NCBI GenBank assembly: GCA_021166845.1
Contig: JAJPEP010000097.1
Location: forward strand, 30,995 to 94,994
Reading direction: 5' to 3'
From: Thiobacillus sp.
GTDB lineage: Bacteria; Pseudomonadota; Gammaproteobacteria; Burkholderiales; Thiobacillaceae
Length of the DNA stretch: 64,000 nt
Part shown: one piece after another, positions 17,309 to 25,892 of the stretch
Layout of the letters: each line of letters starts with the position of its first letter
Position numbering within the stretch: the stretch's first letter is position 1
Notes under the pieces: model-generated
Told to the model about the DNA's origin: nothing
What the model saw: the letters and a program-made list of their open reading frames with translations, nothing else
Database searches by the model: none
Translations under genes and position numbers: made by a program

Positions 17309-18739
17309 ATGAAACTGACTTTTCTCGGCGCGGCGCGCGAAGTGACTGGCTCCAGCTATCTGGTGGAGGCCGACGGCGTGCGCTTCCTGGTCGATTGCGG
17401 CATGTTCCAGGGCGGCCGCGAGACGCGTGCCAAGAACCAGCGCGCCTTTGCCTTCGATCCGCGCACGATCGATTTCGTCATCCTCACCCACGCCCACATC
17501 GACCATTCCGGCCTGCTGCCGCGCCTGGTCGCACTCGGCTTCAAGGGCAGGATCCACACGACCCGCGCCACCTGCGACCTGCTTGCGGTGATGCTGCCGG
17601 ACTCCGCGCACATCCAGGAAAAGGAAGCCGAGTACGCCAACCTCAACCGCTTCCGCAAGGACATGGACCGACGCGACAAGAAATCCGGCTTACCGCCGCG
17701 CGACATTGCGCCGTTGTACACGGTGGCGCAGGCGCATGCCTCGCTGAAACAACTGAATCCGGTCGACTACGACCTGGAAATCGCGCCGCACCCGCAGGTA
17801 CGCTGCACCTTCCGCGATGCCGGCCACATCCTCGGCTCGGCGATCGTCGAGGTGTGGGTGGGCGAAGGCGAGCGTCGCCGCAAGATCGTTTTTTCCGGCG
17901 ACCTCGGACAGCCCGCGCGACCGCTGCTGCAGGACCCCACGCACATCCACGACGCCGACTACATGGTGGTCGAATCGACCTACGGCAACCGCGACCACAA
18001 GAGCATGGAAGCGACCCAGGACGAACTGGTTGAGGCGATCAACGACACCATCGAAAGAAAGGGCGGCAACGTCATCATTCCCGCCTTCGCGGTGGGCCGC
18101 ACCCAGGACATGCTCTACCTGCTGGCCGACCTCACCCGGCAGGGCCGCATTCCCAAGCTGACGGTGTTCGTCGATTCGCCGATGGCCACCGCCGCCACCG
18201 AAATCACCTACCGGCACATGGCGCTGCTCGATGACGAGACCCATGAACTGATGGGTCGCCACGGCGGTGCGGCGCATTTCCGCAAGCTCGATTTCGTCGA
18301 GGACGTCGAAGAGTCGAAATCGCTCGACCGCATCAAGGGCGGCGCCGTGATCATTTCGGCCAGCGGCATGTGCGAAGCCGGGCGCATCAAGTTCCACCTG
18401 CGCGCCAACCTGCCGCGTCGTGAATCGACCATCCTCATCACCGGCTTCCAGGCCGCCGGCACCTTCGGCCGCCGCCTGGTCGACGGCGCCAAACGCGTTC
18501 GCCTCCTGGGCGAGGACATCCCGGTGCGCGCCGACCTCTACACGCTGGGCGGACTGTCGGCACATGCCGACCGCGCGGCGCTGCTCGCCTGGCTGGGGCA
18601 CTTCCGCAGCAAGCCGCGCCAGGTTTTCGTGGTGCACGGCGAGGAAACGGTGGCGACCGGGTTCGCCGCCGACCTGCACAAACAGTTCGGTTGGGACGCG
18701 ATGGCGCCGGAGCCCGGCCTCAGCGTCACCCTGGACTAG
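17309..18739 (+). CDS. MBL-fold beta-CASP RNA-processing nuclease
   Basis: 476 aa. Metallo-beta-lactamase motif HAHIDHSG (His61, His63, Asp65, His66), a second His in DAGHILGSA, an Asp in FSGDLG, then beta-CASP elements: VESTYGNRDH, PAFAVGRTQDMLYLL, ASGMCEAGRI and a late LSAHAD histidine. This is the YsiA/CPSF-like group of RNA endo/exonucleases (RNA metabolism in the cytoplasm). The ATG is 4 nt after the membrane protein stop; a phospholipase gene follows 13 nt later. Length is normal. Confidence 0.92.
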   Translation: MKLTFLGAAREVTGSSYLVEADGVRFLVDCGMFQGGRETRAKNQRAFAFDPRTIDFVILTHAHIDHSGLLPRLVALGFKGRIHTTRATCDLLAVMLPDSAHIQEKEAEYANLNRFRKDMDRRDKKSGLPPRDIAPLYTVAQAHASLKQLNPVDYDLEIAPHPQVRCTFRDAGHILGSAIVEVWVGEGERRRKIVFSGDLGQPARPLLQDPTHIHDADYMVVESTYGNRDHKSMEATQDELVEAINDTIERKGGNVIIPAFAVGRTQDMLYLLADLTRQGRIPKLTVFVDSPMATAATEITYRHMALLDDETHELMGRHGGAAHFRKLDFVEDVEESKSLDRIKGGAVIISASGMCEAGRIKFHLRANLPRRESTILITGFQAAGTFGRRLVDGAKRVRLLGEDIPVRADLYTLGGLSAHADRAALLAWLGHFRSKPRQVFVVHGEETVATGFAADLHKQFGWDAMAPEPGLSVTLD

Positions 18740-18752
18740 TTAGCAGACAGCA

Positions 18753-19820
18753 ATGGCTAACAGATACGATATGTCCGGACGCATCCTGCTGGCCCTGCTG
18801 GGCGCCGGCCTGCTGGGCCATGCGCAGGCCGCCTCGATCGTCGAATGGGAAGGCTGCAGTTCGATTACGGCGGATGTCGATCGCCTCGCGTGCTACGACC
18901 GCGTGTCCGGACGCTCGCAACCCGAAGCCGGCCCCGTCCCCGCCGGCGACACCATTGTCATGGAGCCCGCGCCGCCACCCGTCGCAGCAGCCCCCGCGCC
19001 GGAAGAACCGCAGCTGCTGTCGGCGCTGTCGCGCCACTGGGAGCTCGACGACGAAGCCAAGCAGGGCGCTTTCCTGTTCAGGCCGCACCGCCCGAATTAT
19101 TTCCTGCCGATCAAATACAGCAACTCGCCCAACAACACCCCCTTCCAGGGCACGCTTATCCAGCCCGACCTGGGGCTCGACAAACTCGAGACCGAACTGC
19201 AGCTGAGCTTCAAGGTCAAGGGAATGGAAGGCGTGTTCGGTCACGACAACGCCGACCTGTGGTTCGGCTACACCATCACCTCGTTCTGGCAGGCCTACAA
19301 CGACACCATTTCCTCGCCGTTTCGCGAGACCAACTACGAGCCGGAAATGATCCTGGCGTACCGCACGGATTACGAGATTGCCGGTTTTCGCGGCCGCTTC
19401 ATCAACCTGGGAATGGTGCACCAGTCGAACGGCCGCAGCGAAGAGCTGTCGCGCAGCTGGAACCGGGTTTACGCGCAGTTCGGGTTCGAGCGCGACAATC
19501 TGGCGCTGCTGATCCGCCCCTGGTATCGCATCCCCGAGGGCGCCGATGACGACGACAACCCCGACATCGAGGACTACCTGGGGCACGGCGACCTGCAGCT
19601 GGTTTATCGCAAGGGCCGCAACGCCTACTCGCTGCTGCTGCGCAACAACTTCAAGTCCCCGGATAACCGCGGCGCAGTAAAGCTCAACTGGAGCTTTCCT
19701 CTTTACGGGCGGCTGAAGGGCTACGTGCAGTATTTCAGCGGCTACGGCGAATCGCTGATCGACTACAACCACAGCCAGCAGTCATTCGGCCTCGGCGTCA
19801 GCCTGACCGAGGGCATGTAG
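18753..19820 (+). CDS. pldA: Outer-membrane phospholipase A (OMPLA)
   Basis: 355 aa with a signal peptide ending AQAASIV (ATG 18771 is an alternative start). After a short linker with a Pro-rich stretch (EPAPPPVAAAPAPEEP), the barrel domain begins around KYSNSPNN. The catalytic core is conserved: H223-Q-S225 in MVHQSNGRSE, and SRSWNRVYAQF with the third catalytic Asn. OMPLA hydrolyses phospholipids misplaced in the outer leaflet and acts as a calcium-dependent dimer. A 6-bp inverted repeat GTTAGC/GCTAAC (18740-18765) brackets the start codon. Confidence 0.92.
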   Translation: MANRYDMSGRILLALLGAGLLGHAQAASIVEWEGCSSITADVDRLACYDRVSGRSQPEAGPVPAGDTIVMEPAPPPVAAAPAPEEPQLLSALSRHWELDDEAKQGAFLFRPHRPNYFLPIKYSNSPNNTPFQGTLIQPDLGLDKLETELQLSFKVKGMEGVFGHDNADLWFGYTITSFWQAYNDTISSPFRETNYEPEMILAYRTDYEIAGFRGRFINLGMVHQSNGRSEELSRSWNRVYAQFGFERDNLALLIRPWYRIPEGADDDDNPDIEDYLGHGDLQLVYRKGRNAYSLLLRNNFKSPDNRGAVKLNWSFPLYGRLKGYVQYFSGYGESLIDYNHSQQSFGLGVSLTEGM

Positions 19821-19980
19821 GCCACGTTTATTGGGTTTCCGGAGTTCAGTGTGGAAACTGCCACTCGTGCTTCCCGCTTGGTCAAACTGCATGATGTTGA
19901 AAGCGGATGTTAATAACCGCATTGACCTGTTGCAGGCATACGAACCTCGGCCTGACCTACGTCTGAAATCAGCGGTAGAG

Positions 19981-20004
19981 CCGCCATCCAAATATTGGAG
20001 GCGG
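19981..20004. terminator. Strong hairpin between convergent pldA and mocR
   Basis: CCGCC-a-TCCAA pairs with TTGGA-GGCGG around an ATA loop, a 10-bp stem with one bulged A. It lies between the ends of two convergent genes and could stop both transcripts. There is no T-run on either side, so intrinsic termination is not certain. The rest of 19821-20025 holds nothing I can name. Confidence 0.4.
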
Positions 20005-20025
20005 ATGCCGGGTCATCGGCCCCCA

Positions 20026-21432
20026 TCACCCCACCAACCCCGCCAGCTTCACCAGCGCCCGTTCCAGCCTGTCGTCCCACACCCGCGCGCACGACAGGCG
20101 GATGAAGTTGCGAAATTTTCCGCGCGCTGAAAACAGGGGCCCCGGGGCGATGCTCACGCCCTGCTTCAGCGCGCGGCGGGCGAGTTCGAAGCTGTCGACC
20201 TTGCCGGGCAGTTCCACCCACAGCACGAAGCCGCCCAGCGGTTGCGATATGCGCGTGCCTTCGGGGAAATATTTCATGACGGCATCGCCCATGCGTGCGA
20301 CGGCGCTGGCGTATTTGCCGCGCACTTCGCGCAGGTAGCGTTCGTAGCGTCCGCTTTCCAGCAGGTCGGCCACGGCCAGCTGGGGCGCGGTGGGGCTGGC
20401 GATGCTGCTCACGTATTTGAGGTATTCGATGCGTTCGCGGTGTTTTCCGGCGGCTATCCAGCCCACGCGCAGGCCGGGTGCCAGGGTTTTGGAAAATGAG
20501 CTGCAGTGGATGATATCGGCGCGCGGGGCCAGGGCCATGCAGGTGGTGGGCCGACGGTGGTCAAATCCCAGGTCGCCGTAGACGTCGTCTTCGATGAGGG
20601 GGATGCCGTGCTTGCCCAAGAGGCTGACGAGGGCGCGCTTGTTGGCGTCGGGCATCAGAAAGCCGAGCGGGTTGCTGTAGTTGGGCACGACAACGCAGGC
20701 TTTCACCGACCAGCGCTCCAGGGCAAAGCCCAGCGCATCCAGCGCCATGCCTTCGCGCGGGTGCGAGGGAATTTCCAGCGCTTCCAGTCCCAGTGATTCC
20801 ATCACGTGCAGCAGGCCGTAGAAGGCGGGCGATTCCACTGCGACGACGTCGCCGGGCCGGGTAACGGCGCGCAGGGCCAGGCTCAGGGCTTCCTGGCAGC
20901 CGGTGGTGATGACTATGTCATCGGGCGGGATGCGGCCGCCTGATTCGCTCATGCGGCGAGCAATCTGCTGGCGCAGTTCGGGTGCGCCGGGCGGCATCAT
21001 GTAGCCGGCCGAGCGGGTGCGTTGCAGACGCGCCACTTGGGCCAGGGCGCGCGCCACGGCCTGGGTGGGCAGGTAGTCGGGATCGGGCACGGCGGCACCC
21101 AGCTGAACGATGTGTGTGTCGTTGGACGCCTTGATGAGCGCCATGGCCATGTCCTGTCCGCTCACCAGTCTCGGCCGCAGGGCGGCGAGCCTGCGTTGGG
21201 GTTCGATGGTGTGCAGAGGGAGGCGCGCACGAACGTAGAAGCCGGAACGGGCGCGTGCCTCGATGTGGCCTTCGTATTCCAGCTTGCGGTAAGCCGCCAC
21301 CACGGTGGCCACGCTCACGCCGCGCTGGCGCGCCACGCTGCGCACTCCGGGCAGGCGGGTTCCAGGTGCGTAGTGGCCTTCGGTAATGCGTTGCGCCAGT
21401 TCGGCGGCGACGTTCTGGTAAAGCGGCGTCAT
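20026..21432 (-). CDS. MocR-type GntR/aminotransferase regulator
   Basis: 468 aa from the ATG at 21430-21432, chosen for the AGGAA site 5 nt upstream. The N-terminal GntR winged helix (PLYQNVAAELAQRITEGHYAPGTRLPGVRSVAR, about residues 4-36, with the recognition helix near VSVATVVAAYRKLE) is joined to a fold-type I aminotransferase domain (about 110-465). The latter has NPDYxP-like (DPDYLPTQ), the Asp of IEDDVYGDL and the PLP lysine in SSFSKTLAPGLRVGW. MocR proteins sense PLP or amino compounds. It faces an NTF2-like/LysE-type gene pair across a shared operator region. Confidence 0.92.
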   Translation of the reverse strand: MTPLYQNVAAELAQRITEGHYAPGTRLPGVRSVARQRGVSVATVVAAYRKLEYEGHIEARARSGFYVRARLPLHTIEPQRRLAALRPRLVSGQDMAMALIKASNDTHIVQLGAAVPDPDYLPTQAVARALAQVARLQRTRSAGYMMPPGAPELRQQIARRMSESGGRIPPDDIVITTGCQEALSLALRAVTRPGDVVAVESPAFYGLLHVMESLGLEALEIPSHPREGMALDALGFALERWSVKACVVVPNYSNPLGFLMPDANKRALVSLLGKHGIPLIEDDVYGDLGFDHRRPTTCMALAPRADIIHCSSFSKTLAPGLRVGWIAAGKHRERIEYLKYVSSIASPTAPQLAVADLLESGRYERYLREVRGKYASAVARMGDAVMKYFPEGTRISQPLGGFVLWVELPGKVDSFELARRALKQGVSIAPGPLFSARGKFRNFIRLSCARVWDDRLERALVKLAGLVG

Positions 21433-21471
21433 AGCGGTTCCTGTCGATACAGTCGGTGCGATTTTTGAGCG

Positions 21472-21532
21472 GTACAGATTTCCACTTGCCAAATCTGTAC
21501 TGTATCAATTTATCAATTCTGGATCTGTACTG
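21472..21532. promoter_or_regulatory. MocR operator: inverted plus direct repeats
   Basis: GTACAGATTT (21472-21481) and AAATCTGTAC (21491-21500) form a perfect 10-bp inverted repeat with a 9-nt spacer. ATCTGTACTG at 21493-21502 recurs at 21523-21532, a direct repeat exactly 30 bp apart. Inverted plus direct half-sites in the divergent region are typical for MocR regulators, so this is probably where the adjacent regulator binds to control itself and the divergent pair. Confidence 0.75.
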
Positions 21533-21606
21533 ATAGCACTGCGATGACTACAGTGGCAAAAGGAAGCCCCCTTCCCGATGTTATTGCCATCCAGACAGGA
21601 GCGCCC

Positions 21607-21981
21607 ATGCCGAACCCGATACCCGACGCCGCCCGTGCCTTTGCCCAAGACTGGATCGCCGCCTGGAATGCGCGCGATCTCGATGCGGTGCTTGCGCACT
21701 ACAGCGAAGACTGCACGTTCGCTTCGCCTTTTGTAGCCCACTTCGCAGACGAGCCCGGCGGTAGGCTTGCAGGCAAGACCAGTCTGCGGGCCTACTGGGC
21801 GGCTGCGCTGGCCGCCCTGCCTGCATTGCGTTCCGAACTGGTCGACGTACTGACGGACGTGGGCTGCATCACGATTCTGTATCGCGGCCGCCGTGGACTG
21901 ACGGCGGAGGTGTTCGAGCTTGGCGCGGGCGGCAAGGTAGTGCACGGACTCGCGCTTTACGCACAGGCGGCGCAATCATGA
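21607..21981 (+). CDS. NTF2/SnoaL-like small protein
   Basis: 124 aa from ATG 21607 with AGGAG 5 nt upstream (an earlier ATG at 21544 lacks this). The sequence follows the SnoaL/NTF2 pattern: AFAQDWIAAWNARDLDAVLAHYSEDCTF, an FxDEPGGRLAGK turn, then beta strands ending in HGLALYAQ. These cone-shaped domains bind small molecules or catalyse simple reactions; no catalytic pair is evident. The stop overlaps the exporter start (ATGA), and both lie divergent from MocR, so they are probably its target operon. Confidence 0.8.
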   Translation: MPNPIPDAARAFAQDWIAAWNARDLDAVLAHYSEDCTFASPFVAHFADEPGGRLAGKTSLRAYWAAALAALPALRSELVDVLTDVGCITILYRGRRGLTAEVFELGAGGKVVHGLALYAQAAQS

Positions 21982-22604
21982 AAACCACGCTGACCACATC
22001 CCTGGACGCGCCGCTTGCCAGCGGCTCGCTGGTTGCCCTGGTTGCCTACACTGTGGCGATGTCTGTCACGCCTGGACCGAACACGCTGCTGGTGCTCTCG
22101 TCCAGCATGAAATTCGGCCTGTACCGCAGCGGCTGGCATCTGCTCGGGATATTGTGGGGCATTTATCTCATGATCTGTCTCGCAGGCGTGATTCTGGGTG
22201 GACTGTACGCTGCTGCGCCTGGCGTACAGGCTGTGCTCCGGTATGCCGCCGGGTTCTACATGTTGTGGCTGGCTGCGCGACTCTGGCGCGACGGCGCACC
22301 GCCCGTGGTGCAGGTATTGCGCCCACTCCGTTTTGGCGAGGCGGTGCTGCTCCAGCTGGGTAGTCCCAATGGCTGGCTGCTGGCCATTGCGATGATTGCA
22401 GGCTTTGTGCCCGCAGGCGGGCAGTATCTCGAACGCATGCTGACAGCGGCGCTGGTGTTCTGCCTGGCAAGCATACCGGGGCTCGTTCTGTGGGCAACCC
22501 GCGGGGCCATGCTGCAGAGCGGGATGCACAACCGCTCGTCCCAGCGCCTGCGGCGCTGCATGGCAGCGATTACGGCTGCCACGGCCCTGTTGTTCTGGAC
22601 ATGA
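21978..22604 (+). CDS. LysE/RhtB-family amino-acid exporter
   Basis: 208 aa, six hydrophobic segments. The family hallmark near the N-terminus is present (TPGPNTLLVLSSSMKFG, about residues 31-47), followed by GILWGIYLM and LRYAAGFYMLWLAARLW. It should export amino acids or related compounds across the inner membrane. Translationally coupled to the NTF2-like gene and probably regulated by the divergent MocR protein, whose PLP-binding domain would sense an amino compound; this functional link is inference. Confidence 0.88.
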   Translation: MKTTLTTSLDAPLASGSLVALVAYTVAMSVTPGPNTLLVLSSSMKFGLYRSGWHLLGILWGIYLMICLAGVILGGLYAAAPGVQAVLRYAAGFYMLWLAARLWRDGAPPVVQVLRPLRFGEAVLLQLGSPNGWLLAIAMIAGFVPAGGQYLERMLTAALVFCLASIPGLVLWATRGAMLQSGMHNRSSQRLRRCMAAITAATALLFWT

Positions 22605-22754
22605 ACACAGCTGCGCGCCGGGATGCAGAAGCTTACGAGTAAAGCGCTGGGGTCACCCATTAGCTCCCTCCGTCAATAGGGGCGAACAAAAATCTGCGCC
22701 GACAGGCGCATTCGTTTTTACTGCTTTTCCCGTACCAACCGCGAAGCGGCACAC

Positions 22755-23112
22755 TTGAGCGGCTGCGTACCTCAGATCCTCCATGGACGGGTCAAGAAGC
22801 ATGAGATCGACACCGGTCTGCGCGCTGGCGTGACCAGCGAGGAACGCGAGCGTATCAAGGGGCTGGAGAGCGAAGTCAAGGAACTGAGCCGCGCCAACGA
22901 GATATTGAAACTGGCCAGCGCGTTTTTCGCCCAGGCGGAGCTCAACCGCCACACCAAGAAGTAATGGCCTTCATCGACGGCGCCGGGCCATCTTCGGGGT
23001 CGAGCCAATCTGCAAAGCATTGCAGATTGCCCCGTCGGGCTATCACCTTTATGCGACGCGACAGAAGAGCCCAGCGCTGCGCAGTGCACGCGCCCAGCGA
23101 GACGACGCCTGA
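22755..23112 (+). mobile_element. IS3-family remnant (orfA end and broken orfB start)
   Basis: 22755-22964 encodes the end of an IS3-type Orf[21 protein letters not shown] then [17 protein letters not shown]. OrfB begins at 22964 (AFIDG) and continues in another frame from 22981 (RRAIFGVEPICKALQIAPSG) to a stop at 23112, a frameshift plus early truncation. No OrfA N-terminus, DDE catalytic domain or terminal repeats are visible. It is a dead fragment between the LysE-type gene and the LysR gene. Confidence 0.85.
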
Positions 23113-23147
23113 CGCAGCACATCCCCTTGGGCATGGCAATGCCAAGT

Positions 23148-24017
23148 CTAATTTCGCGAGATCTCTTTGAGCATTCCATCCAACCAATCGAGAACTGCAC
23201 GAATCCTGGCCAAATTCCGAATATCCCGATGAACCACTAGCCAGATCGGCCTCGGCGGTATGGCCACCGATATCGCGATAGGCCGCAACCGTGCCCCCCG
23301 CGCCAGGAAATGGGGTAAGACGGTCAGCCCCAACCCTGCCACGGCAGCGGCCAACCTGGCATGCGTATCGTCGCTACGGAGAAGAAAGCGGCCGCCAGTT
23401 GCCGCTTCATCCAGCCATCGGCTTTCGTCGACGTGGCGAAGCCGCGCACCATAGCCGATAAAGCGGTGCTGCCTCAGTTCCATCATTTCATGAGGCATTC
23501 CGAGGCTTTCGAAGTAGGTCCGGGCACCATAGAGGCCGAGTCCCATTCCGCCGATTTTTCGCGCAGCCAGATCACCTTCGACTGGCCGGAACAAGCGCAC
23601 CGCAACATCCGCCTCGCCGTGAATCAGATCGGCGCTAGCTGAAGATGGCAACAGCGTCACATCTAGCAGAGGGAAATCCTCGTGGAGTTTCAGCAACCCT
23701 GGAGCGATCACATGGATCGCCAGCCCTTCCGGAGACGCGATGCTCACATTGCCCCGAATTTCATTCTCTTCGCCACTGCGACGCAGGCCTCGCGCAGCAT
23801 CTTCCATGGATTCCGCCGCGCCCAGGATGCCCCGCCCCTCGTCGGTTAGCGTCAGCCCCTGAGCGTGCCGATGAAACAGGCGTACGCCCAACGATTGTTC
23901 CAGGGCATCGATTCGCCTTCCCACCGTCGGTTGATGACAGCTGAGAAGTCGGCTCGCTGCGGTGAGGCTGCCGCCTCGAACCGCCGCTAGAAAATAGCGA
24001 ATGTCATTCCAGTCCAT
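23148..24017 (-). CDS. LysR-family transcriptional regulator
   Basis: 289 aa from the ATG at 24015-24017, giving the usual MDWNDIRYFLAAVRGGS opening (ATG at 24026 is an alternative, 3 residues longer). The HTH spans about residues 15-60 (GSLTAASRLLSCHQPTVGRRIDALEQSLG). The effector-binding domain follows, with RGNVSIASPEGLAIHVIAPGL. It is divergent from the DUF4395/thioredoxin/methyltransferase genes, which it likely controls through the repeats at 24037-24065. Confidence 0.92.
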   Translation of the reverse strand: MDWNDIRYFLAAVRGGSLTAASRLLSCHQPTVGRRIDALEQSLGVRLFHRHAQGLTLTDEGRGILGAAESMEDAARGLRRSGEENEIRGNVSIASPEGLAIHVIAPGLLKLHEDFPLLDVTLLPSSASADLIHGEADVAVRLFRPVEGDLAARKIGGMGLGLYGARTYFESLGMPHEMMELRQHRFIGYGARLRHVDESRWLDEAATGGRFLLRSDDTHARLAAAVAGLGLTVLPHFLARGARLRPIAISVAIPPRPIWLVVHRDIRNLARIRAVLDWLDGMLKEISRN

Positions 24018-24036
24018 GATATTCATTCTCGCATAT

Positions 24037-24065
24037 TGGCCATGCATTTGCGGGTATGGCCATGC
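24037..24065. promoter_or_regulatory. Direct repeat, likely LysR binding site
   Basis: TGGCCATGC occurs at 24037-24045 and 24057-24065, exactly 20 bp apart (two helical turns), between the LysR gene and its divergent neighbour. A TATAAC -10-like box follows at 24078-24083 with no good -35, as expected for an activator-dependent promoter reading toward 24125. Confidence 0.5.
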
Positions 24066-24124
24066 GCAATTGGTTTCTATAACGTTCGTGCCATTCTCTC
24101 CTAACAACTTCCCGGAGCCCAAGG

Positions 24125-24613
24125 ATGTTACCGCTGCAAACTGTGGATCACGCTGCCATCAAGACAGGGCAGCTTCTTGCTATCGTCACGCTGACGGGAG
24201 CCTTCATATTCAACCGTTGGGAGCCCGTCGCCGCGTTGGCGGCCGTTTTCCTCATCACTGCCATCACATGGCGCTATGGCCCATTCTTCCTGGTCTATCG
24301 GCTGATTCTTCTTCCGCTCAAACTGGTGCGCCCCGACATGCGTCACGACAACACCCAGCCGCACCGATTCGGCCAGGCCGTCGGCGCAGTCAGTGCACTA
24401 GTTGCCGCAGCAGCGCTCTATTCAGGCCATCACACGGCGGGGTGGGCGCTGGTTGGGGTACTAATCGCCCTGACAGGTCTCTCCTTCATGGGGTGGTGCA
24501 TAGGGTGCTTCATCTACTATCAGTTGAACCGCCTGGGGATCGGAGGTTTTTTTGCGCGTTCACCGACCGACGGCGGTGTACCGCTCGGAAGCCGTCCGCG
24601 CAAAGACTCATAA
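24125..24613 (+). CDS. DUF4395 family membrane protein
   Basis: 162 aa with four hydrophobic stretches. The family features are the VDHAAIKTGQLLAIVTLTGAF start, a RYGPFFLVYRLILLPL segment, and the C-terminal GWCIGCFIYYQLNRLG motif with its paired Cys. DUF4395 proteins often occur with thioredoxin-like genes and may act in membrane thiol redox; the next gene is indeed thioredoxin-like. The last ~20 residues are polar. Divergent from LysR. Confidence 0.8.
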   Translation: MLPLQTVDHAAIKTGQLLAIVTLTGAFIFNRWEPVAALAAVFLITAITWRYGPFFLVYRLILLPLKLVRPDMRHDNTQPHRFGQAVGAVSALVAAAALYSGHHTAGWALVGVLIALTGLSFMGWCIGCFIYYQLNRLGIGGFFARSPTDGGVPLGSRPRKDS

Positions 24614-24623
24614 CGACCCAGCC

Positions 24624-25028
24624 ATGATAGAGCGGCTGCTTGGCATCCTGGGCCTGCTACTTACACTTTGGTTCGTAGCCACCTGGTTCCGTATTCGTCA
24701 ACGTGCAATTATGGATCGGCAGGCGCCGCCGATGCACGACGGCATTCCATTGTTGCTCACGGTAGTTTCCAGGCATTGTGCCGTTTGTCCCGCCCAGAAA
24801 CGCATCGTTGCCGAACTGGGCGCTCGCTACTCGGCTACAAGGCTCAAGGTGATACTGTTGGACGCGGAAGCGGAGCCCGAGCGCGTCCGGGCGCTGAGTG
24901 TCATGACCGTACCGACTACCCTGTTGTTTACAGCTGGAGGGACGGTGGCCCATGTCAATAATGGACTTGTTGGGCTGGAGGCATTGATGCGCCAGATCGA
25001 CGGACTGCCACTAACCCAAGGAAAATGA
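24624..25028 (+). CDS. Membrane-anchored thioredoxin-like protein
   Basis: 134 aa from ATG 24624, 10 nt after the DUF4395 stop. An N-terminal membrane anchor (about residues 3-22) is followed by a thioredoxin fold. The redox motif is CAVC in SRHCAVCPAQKR (about residues 51-54), and the cis-Pro is in MTVPTTLLFTAGG. It likely exchanges electrons with the DUF4395 cysteines. Orientation of the thioredoxin domain (cytoplasmic or periplasmic) cannot be read from sequence. Confidence 0.8.
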   Translation: MIERLLGILGLLLTLWFVATWFRIRQRAIMDRQAPPMHDGIPLLLTVVSRHCAVCPAQKRIVAELGARYSATRLKVILLDAEAEPERVRALSVMTVPTTLLFTAGGTVAHVNNGLVGLEALMRQIDGLPLTQGK

Positions 25029-25035
25029 GAAAAGC

Positions 25036-25743
25036 ATGACGTCCCACGACAGATTCGAGGTCTCCCAGCATTTCGATGCCGCGCTTGCCGAACGTTACGA
25101 GCGGAGAATCCGCATGTTCTGTCCGAGCTACGATGCGCTGCACGAAATGATCGGCGCCTTGTTCAGCCGCTTGCCAAAGGATGCCAGCATTTTGTCGGCT
25201 GGGGCCGGTACCGGTGCTGAGGTGATTCGCCTGGGAATGCGTTCTCCATCCTGGCGTTTTGTAGCGGCAGATATTTCGCCGGACATGCTTCACGTATGCC
25301 GAGAGCGGGTGGAAGGTCAGCGCATGTCCGGACGGGTTGAGTATTTCCACGGCCGCCTGCGGGACTACTGCCCCCCATTGCCATTTGACGCGGCAACGTC
25401 GATATTCGTTTCCCATTTCATCCTGTCGCGGGAAGAGCGCATGGCTCATTTCCAGGCCATCGCCGACAGCCTCAAACCGGGCGGCCTCCTGGTCTTTGGG
25501 GACTTATACGGCGACAGGCACTCCGTTAACTTTGCTCATCTGCTCGCATCATGGCTGGATGGGTATGCGGCGCATGGGGTCTTAGAGATGGAACTCAATA
25601 AGGACCGCGAACACATCGAACACGACATCGCATTCATCCCGGAAAGCGAATTGCTCGACCTCCTTGAGAGATCCGGTTTCTCAAGGCCCATCCGTTTCTA
25701 TCAAACGTTTCTGTTTGGTGCTTGGGTGGGATACAAACTCTAA
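25036..25743 (+). CDS. Class I SAM-dependent methyltransferase
   Basis: 235 aa, starting 7 nt after the thioredoxin-like gene. The SAM-binding site reads ILSAGAGTGAEVIRLG (about residues 52-67), with the acidic residue in VAADISPDML, and motif LKPGGLLVFGD near residue 150. The opening (FEVSQHFDAALAERYERRI) resembles small-molecule methyltransferases of the Methyltransf_25/UbiE type. The substrate is unknown. It is the last gene of the LysR-divergent operon; after its stop the base composition falls. Confidence 0.85.
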   Translation: MTSHDRFEVSQHFDAALAERYERRIRMFCPSYDALHEMIGALFSRLPKDASILSAGAGTGAEVIRLGMRSPSWRFVAADISPDMLHVCRERVEGQRMSGRVEYFHGRLRDYCPPLPFDAATSIFVSHFILSREERMAHFQAIADSLKPGGLLVFGDLYGDRHSVNFAHLLASWLDGYAAHGVLEMELNKDREHIEHDIAFIPESELLDLLERSGFSRPIRFYQTFLFGAWVGYKL

Positions 25744-25809
25744 ATTAGGATGGCCGTGTGCAAACGATAGGAGTCTAGGCCACTTGAACATGGAAATATT
25801 ACGCCAAAT

Positions 25810-25845
25810 GCAAGCCGCCGCATGATTATCATGCATGCGACTTGC
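25810..25845. repeat. Nested inverted repeat in low-GC spacer
   Basis: GCATGAT-T-ATCATGC (25820-25834) is a perfect 15-bp palindrome. It is nested inside GCAAG (25810-25814) and CTTGC (25841-25845). It lies in the 149-nt gap between the methyltransferase and OsmC genes. It could be a terminator, an operator, or part of a recombination site; no T-run follows. Confidence 0.5.
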
Positions 25846-25892
25846 TCATGAAAATTGGGGCTTCTTCAAACCTTCCTTAGAGCGCACACCCT

